Of a stretch of DNA of 64,000 bases, positions 62,469 to 64,000 are shown one piece after another (position 1 is the first letter of the stretch; every line of letters starts with the position of its first letter). The notes below the pieces were generated by a model. It worked only from the letters and a program-made list of their open reading frames with translations, made no database searches and was not told the origin of the DNA. The position numbers and the translations under genes were made by a program. The DNA comes from Frankiales bacterium (GTDB taxonomy: Bacteria; Actinomycetota; Actinomycetes; Mycobacteriales; SCTD01), in the NCBI GenBank assembly GCA_025966135.1, contig JAOPVP010000035.1, positions 128,078 to 192,077 of the forward strand, read 5' to 3'.

Positions 62469-63221
62469 TCACGTCCACACCCGCGCGAGGAGGGCTACCA
62501 GGGCGTTCGCGGCGGTGTCGGAATCTTGGGCTGCGCTCGCATGTGTCTCGGCCGAGGTACGTGCCTCGGAGATGGACCTCGGTCTCGAATCCACCCAGTC
62601 GCAGCGCACGCAAGCGACGAGAAGCGCGTCGGGCAAGCGCAGAAGGACCGGCGGGTGCCCAAGGGGCCAGGCATCTGGTTGCTCGCCATGCGTCGAGCAC
62701 CATTCTGCGCGTGCAGCGTTCCTCCGGGCTGAATACCGTCGCGCGATGGTCGCACCCGTGCTGCCCTTCTTCCACTGAATGAACGCGCTGTCCCCTTCGG
62801 ACGCGGCAAAGAGTTGTGCGTGGATCGACTCCCAGCCCTCATCGCCCTCAGCCTGCCAGGCATCACCGGTTGCTCTTCTGACACGAAAGACCCTCAGGTC
62901 GACGACGCGATCCGTCGCATACCCGGCACGACGAAGTGAGATCCCCATCCTGTGGGCCGGTCCGCTTCGCGCAGCGTGGATCTTCACGACGCCGATGTCC
63001 CACACCCGCCCCGCGAGGGCCGCGTCCTCAAGCAGCCGAACGACGGGCCAGATCGTGTCGTCGCGTCCGAGGTCGTGATCCAGCCACAACTCGTCGATCC
63101 GTTGCTTCGACACGTAGAGCGTCTGAAGCAAGGCAACGCCGTACGCGGCAGTCCGTGCGACGAGGCACTCGCGACGATCACGAAAAGATCGAACATCGTC
63201 GATCAGCACGACCTGACTCAT
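62469..63221 (-). CDS. Cyclic-phosphate-processing receiver-domain (cREC) protein with C-terminal unknown domain
   Basis: This is a 250-residue protein. Residues 1-120 match the cREC family, receiver-like phosphohydrolases predicted to process cyclic phosphates: VVLIDDVRSFRDRRECLVAR (Asp-Asp and Arg), ELWLDHDLGRDDTIWPVV (LDHDLG) and VVKIHAARSGPAHRMGISLRRAGY (the IHS-N-x-G-A-x-x-M equivalent). Residues 120-250 hold YATDRVVDLRVFRVRR and a Cys-containing segment (WCSTHG, LLVACVRCDW) that may bind zinc. AGGAG lies 6 nt before ATG 63221. The cREC family occurs in RNA-repair and conflict-type gene sets; the role here is inferred. Confidence 0.72.
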   Translation of the reverse strand: MSQVVLIDDVRSFRDRRECLVARTAAYGVALLQTLYVSKQRIDELWLDHDLGRDDTIWPVVRLLEDAALAGRVWDIGVVKIHAARSGPAHRMGISLRRAGYATDRVVDLRVFRVRRATGDAWQAEGDEGWESIHAQLFAASEGDSAFIQWKKGSTGATIARRYSARRNAARAEWCSTHGEQPDAWPLGHPPVLLRLPDALLVACVRCDWVDSRPRSISEARTSAETHASAAQDSDTAANALVALLARVWT

Positions 63222-63445
63222 AGCGGCTCCTGGGGCCCGATGGACCCCGGTACGCATGCGCCCGGTGATCCGCTAGTTCCCCGACACGGGTGTGCCGAGG
63301 CTGGTCGTCACCTGGGGCACCCGCAGCGGAGCGGGATGCCGTCCAGCAAGCCAGGGCTTGATGCTGGAACTCGAGACCTAAGATCACGATAGAGTTTTTG
63401 GGCACGGGGAGCAACTCGGTTCTGAACACCCACATTGGAGTGCGC
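63222..63445. other. Gap before a small plus-strand gene
   Basis: No gene is supported here. The part from 63375 to 63400 (taagatcacgatagag, tttttg) is AT-rich and may contain the promoter of the next small gene or of the cREC gene. Confidence 0.35.
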
Positions 63446-63640
63446 GTGGTCGAACTCGCCGACAACGCCTTCGAGGCCATCTACGAGGCCTTGCGGCTTG
63501 CGAACAGCCCCTACACCCAGGATGAGGTAGCCCACGTCGTCGCCATGGAGGCAAAAGCCTGGGACGTGGCTCAACGGGTGAGGCGGACTCACATCGACGC
63601 GCGCCACTCCCCCGTGACCGCTCAGGATGAGCCCGGATGA
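63446..63640 (+). CDS. Small hypothetical protein
   Basis: The frame gives 64 residues: VVELADNAFEAIYEALRLAN, SPYTQDEVAHVVAMEAKAWD and a charged end. It is mainly helical and has no known family. GTG 63446 has TTGGAG 5 nt upstream, which supports translation; earlier in-frame starts lack one. Confidence 0.45.
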   Translation: MVELADNAFEAIYEALRLANSPYTQDEVAHVVAMEAKAWDVAQRVRRTHIDARHSPVTAQDEPG

Positions 63641-63797
63641 CACCGTGATCGGGATCGACATGATGATCTTGCTGATACTGCCTCGGCCCACGGACCCCAG
63701 CCACATGTCACACCCGGCAGGGTTCCTGCGAGCAGGGGCACTTAATGGTGGGGGGGTCTACTCGCACCCGCCTAGATGTAACGACCACGGACGTTGT
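63641..63797. other. Gap containing the presumed end of the IS481 element
   Basis: No gene is seen. The transposase stop is at 63798, and the inverted repeat of the insertion sequence should lie in about 63730-63790 (for example around ctactcgcacccgcctagat); the other end is outside the window, so this cannot be confirmed. Confidence 0.35.
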
Positions 63798-64000
63798 TCA
63801 CGCGGCGAGGCGGCTGACCGGGGGTCTGCCTCCGAGGGCTGAGTGGCCTCGCTGAGTGTTGTAGCGGCGGACGAAGCTGTCCAGGGCTCGTGTGCGCTGG
63901 TGGTTGTAGGTCCAGCTGCGGCTGTAGGCCCACTCGATCTGCAGGGTTCGGTTGAACCGCTCAGCCTTGCCGTTGGTCCAGGGGCAGTGCGGCTTGATGT
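63798..64000 (-). CDS. IS481-family transposase, C-terminal part (cut by window edge)
   Basis: The minus-strand frame gives the last 66 residues of an rve-type transposase: KPHCPWTNGKAERFNRTLQI with the final catalytic Glu (in KAERF), EWAYSRSW, then YNTQRGHSALGGRPPVSRLAA and a stop. It differs clearly from the remnant at 40386-40672, so these are two different IS481 members. Whether it is complete depends on sequence beyond the window. Confidence 0.88.
   Translation of the reverse strand, partial: IKPHCPWTNGKAERFNRTLQIEWAYSRSWTYNHQRTRALDSFVRRYNTQRGHSALGGRPPVSRLAA

Larger units (their letters stand above)
59405..64000. mobile_element. Second accessory region downstream of tRNA-Arg (right end not in window)
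   Basis: All core genes stop at the tRNA. To the right are unknown proteins, two frameshifted genes, a regulator, a cREC protein and the end of an IS481 transposase. No second copy of the tRNA-Arg 3' end is found up to 64000, so insertion at this tRNA is likely but unproven. Confidence 0.5.

Overview
This is high-GC DNA (GTG/TTG starts, GAGG-type ribosome binding sites, leaderless promoters) with gene sets typical of Actinomycetota: RpfB, SepX/GlpR, a Pmt-type protein mannosyltransferase, MazG and an L25/Ctc ribosomal protein with an acidic tail. I cannot name a genus. Most genes are conserved core genes on the minus strand.

Layout. 0-5 kb: a cut sugar-dehydrogenase lipoprotein, a BI-1 membrane protein, an odd tRNA with a UAA anticodon, then an MFS exporter coupled to a GGDEF-EAL protein. 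5-31 kb, the housekeeping backbone: uracil-DNA glycosylase; eno, ftsB-like, DUF501, ppx and cupin; mazG, a SurA-like lipoprotein and mfd; pth, rplY, prs, glmU and tRNA-Gln; desaturase and TetR; ABC-F, ispE, rsmA and rpfB; tatD, metG and rsmI. 31-35.4 kb: Pmt and a PAS-GGDEF-EAL protein. 44.4-59.4 kb: sepX/glpR with rimJ-like, mog, moaC, moeA/glp and galU; a diguanylate cyclase; 5-FCL, carbonic anhydrase, FmdB, MTAP, SAF protein, an FAD oxidase, mscL and tRNA-Arg.

35.457-44.339 kb is a genomic island. It is bounded by a 23-bp direct repeat of the 3' end of tRNA-Ala(CGC), and the intact tRNA is at the right end beside a decayed tyrosine-integrase gene. Short GTGATGCC repeats occur at both ends. 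The cargo is (i) a two-gene cassette of a small PH-like protein and a 1328-residue DUF4365-solenoid-PIN-like protein with two nuclease-like domains, (ii) an IS481-family remnant, and (iii) a translationally coupled operon of a ThsB-like TIR protein, a two-TM macro-domain protein and a HIT-family hydrolase. The first two genes of (iii) match the layout of a type II Thoeris anti-phage system. The HIT gene, joined by a 4-nt overlap, is the unexplained addition and the best candidate for something new.

59.4-64 kb, after tRNA-Arg, is a second accessory region: small zinc-ligand proteins, a coupled pair of unknown proteins (one membrane-bound), a frameshifted PASTA-like gene, an XRE regulator, a cyclic-phosphate-processing receiver (cREC) protein and the end of another IS481-family transposase. 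Three separate c-di-GMP proteins lie in the window; the cyclase has an intact GGEEI motif and I-site, while the two EAL proteins have decayed GGDEF motifs and are probably phosphodiesterases.
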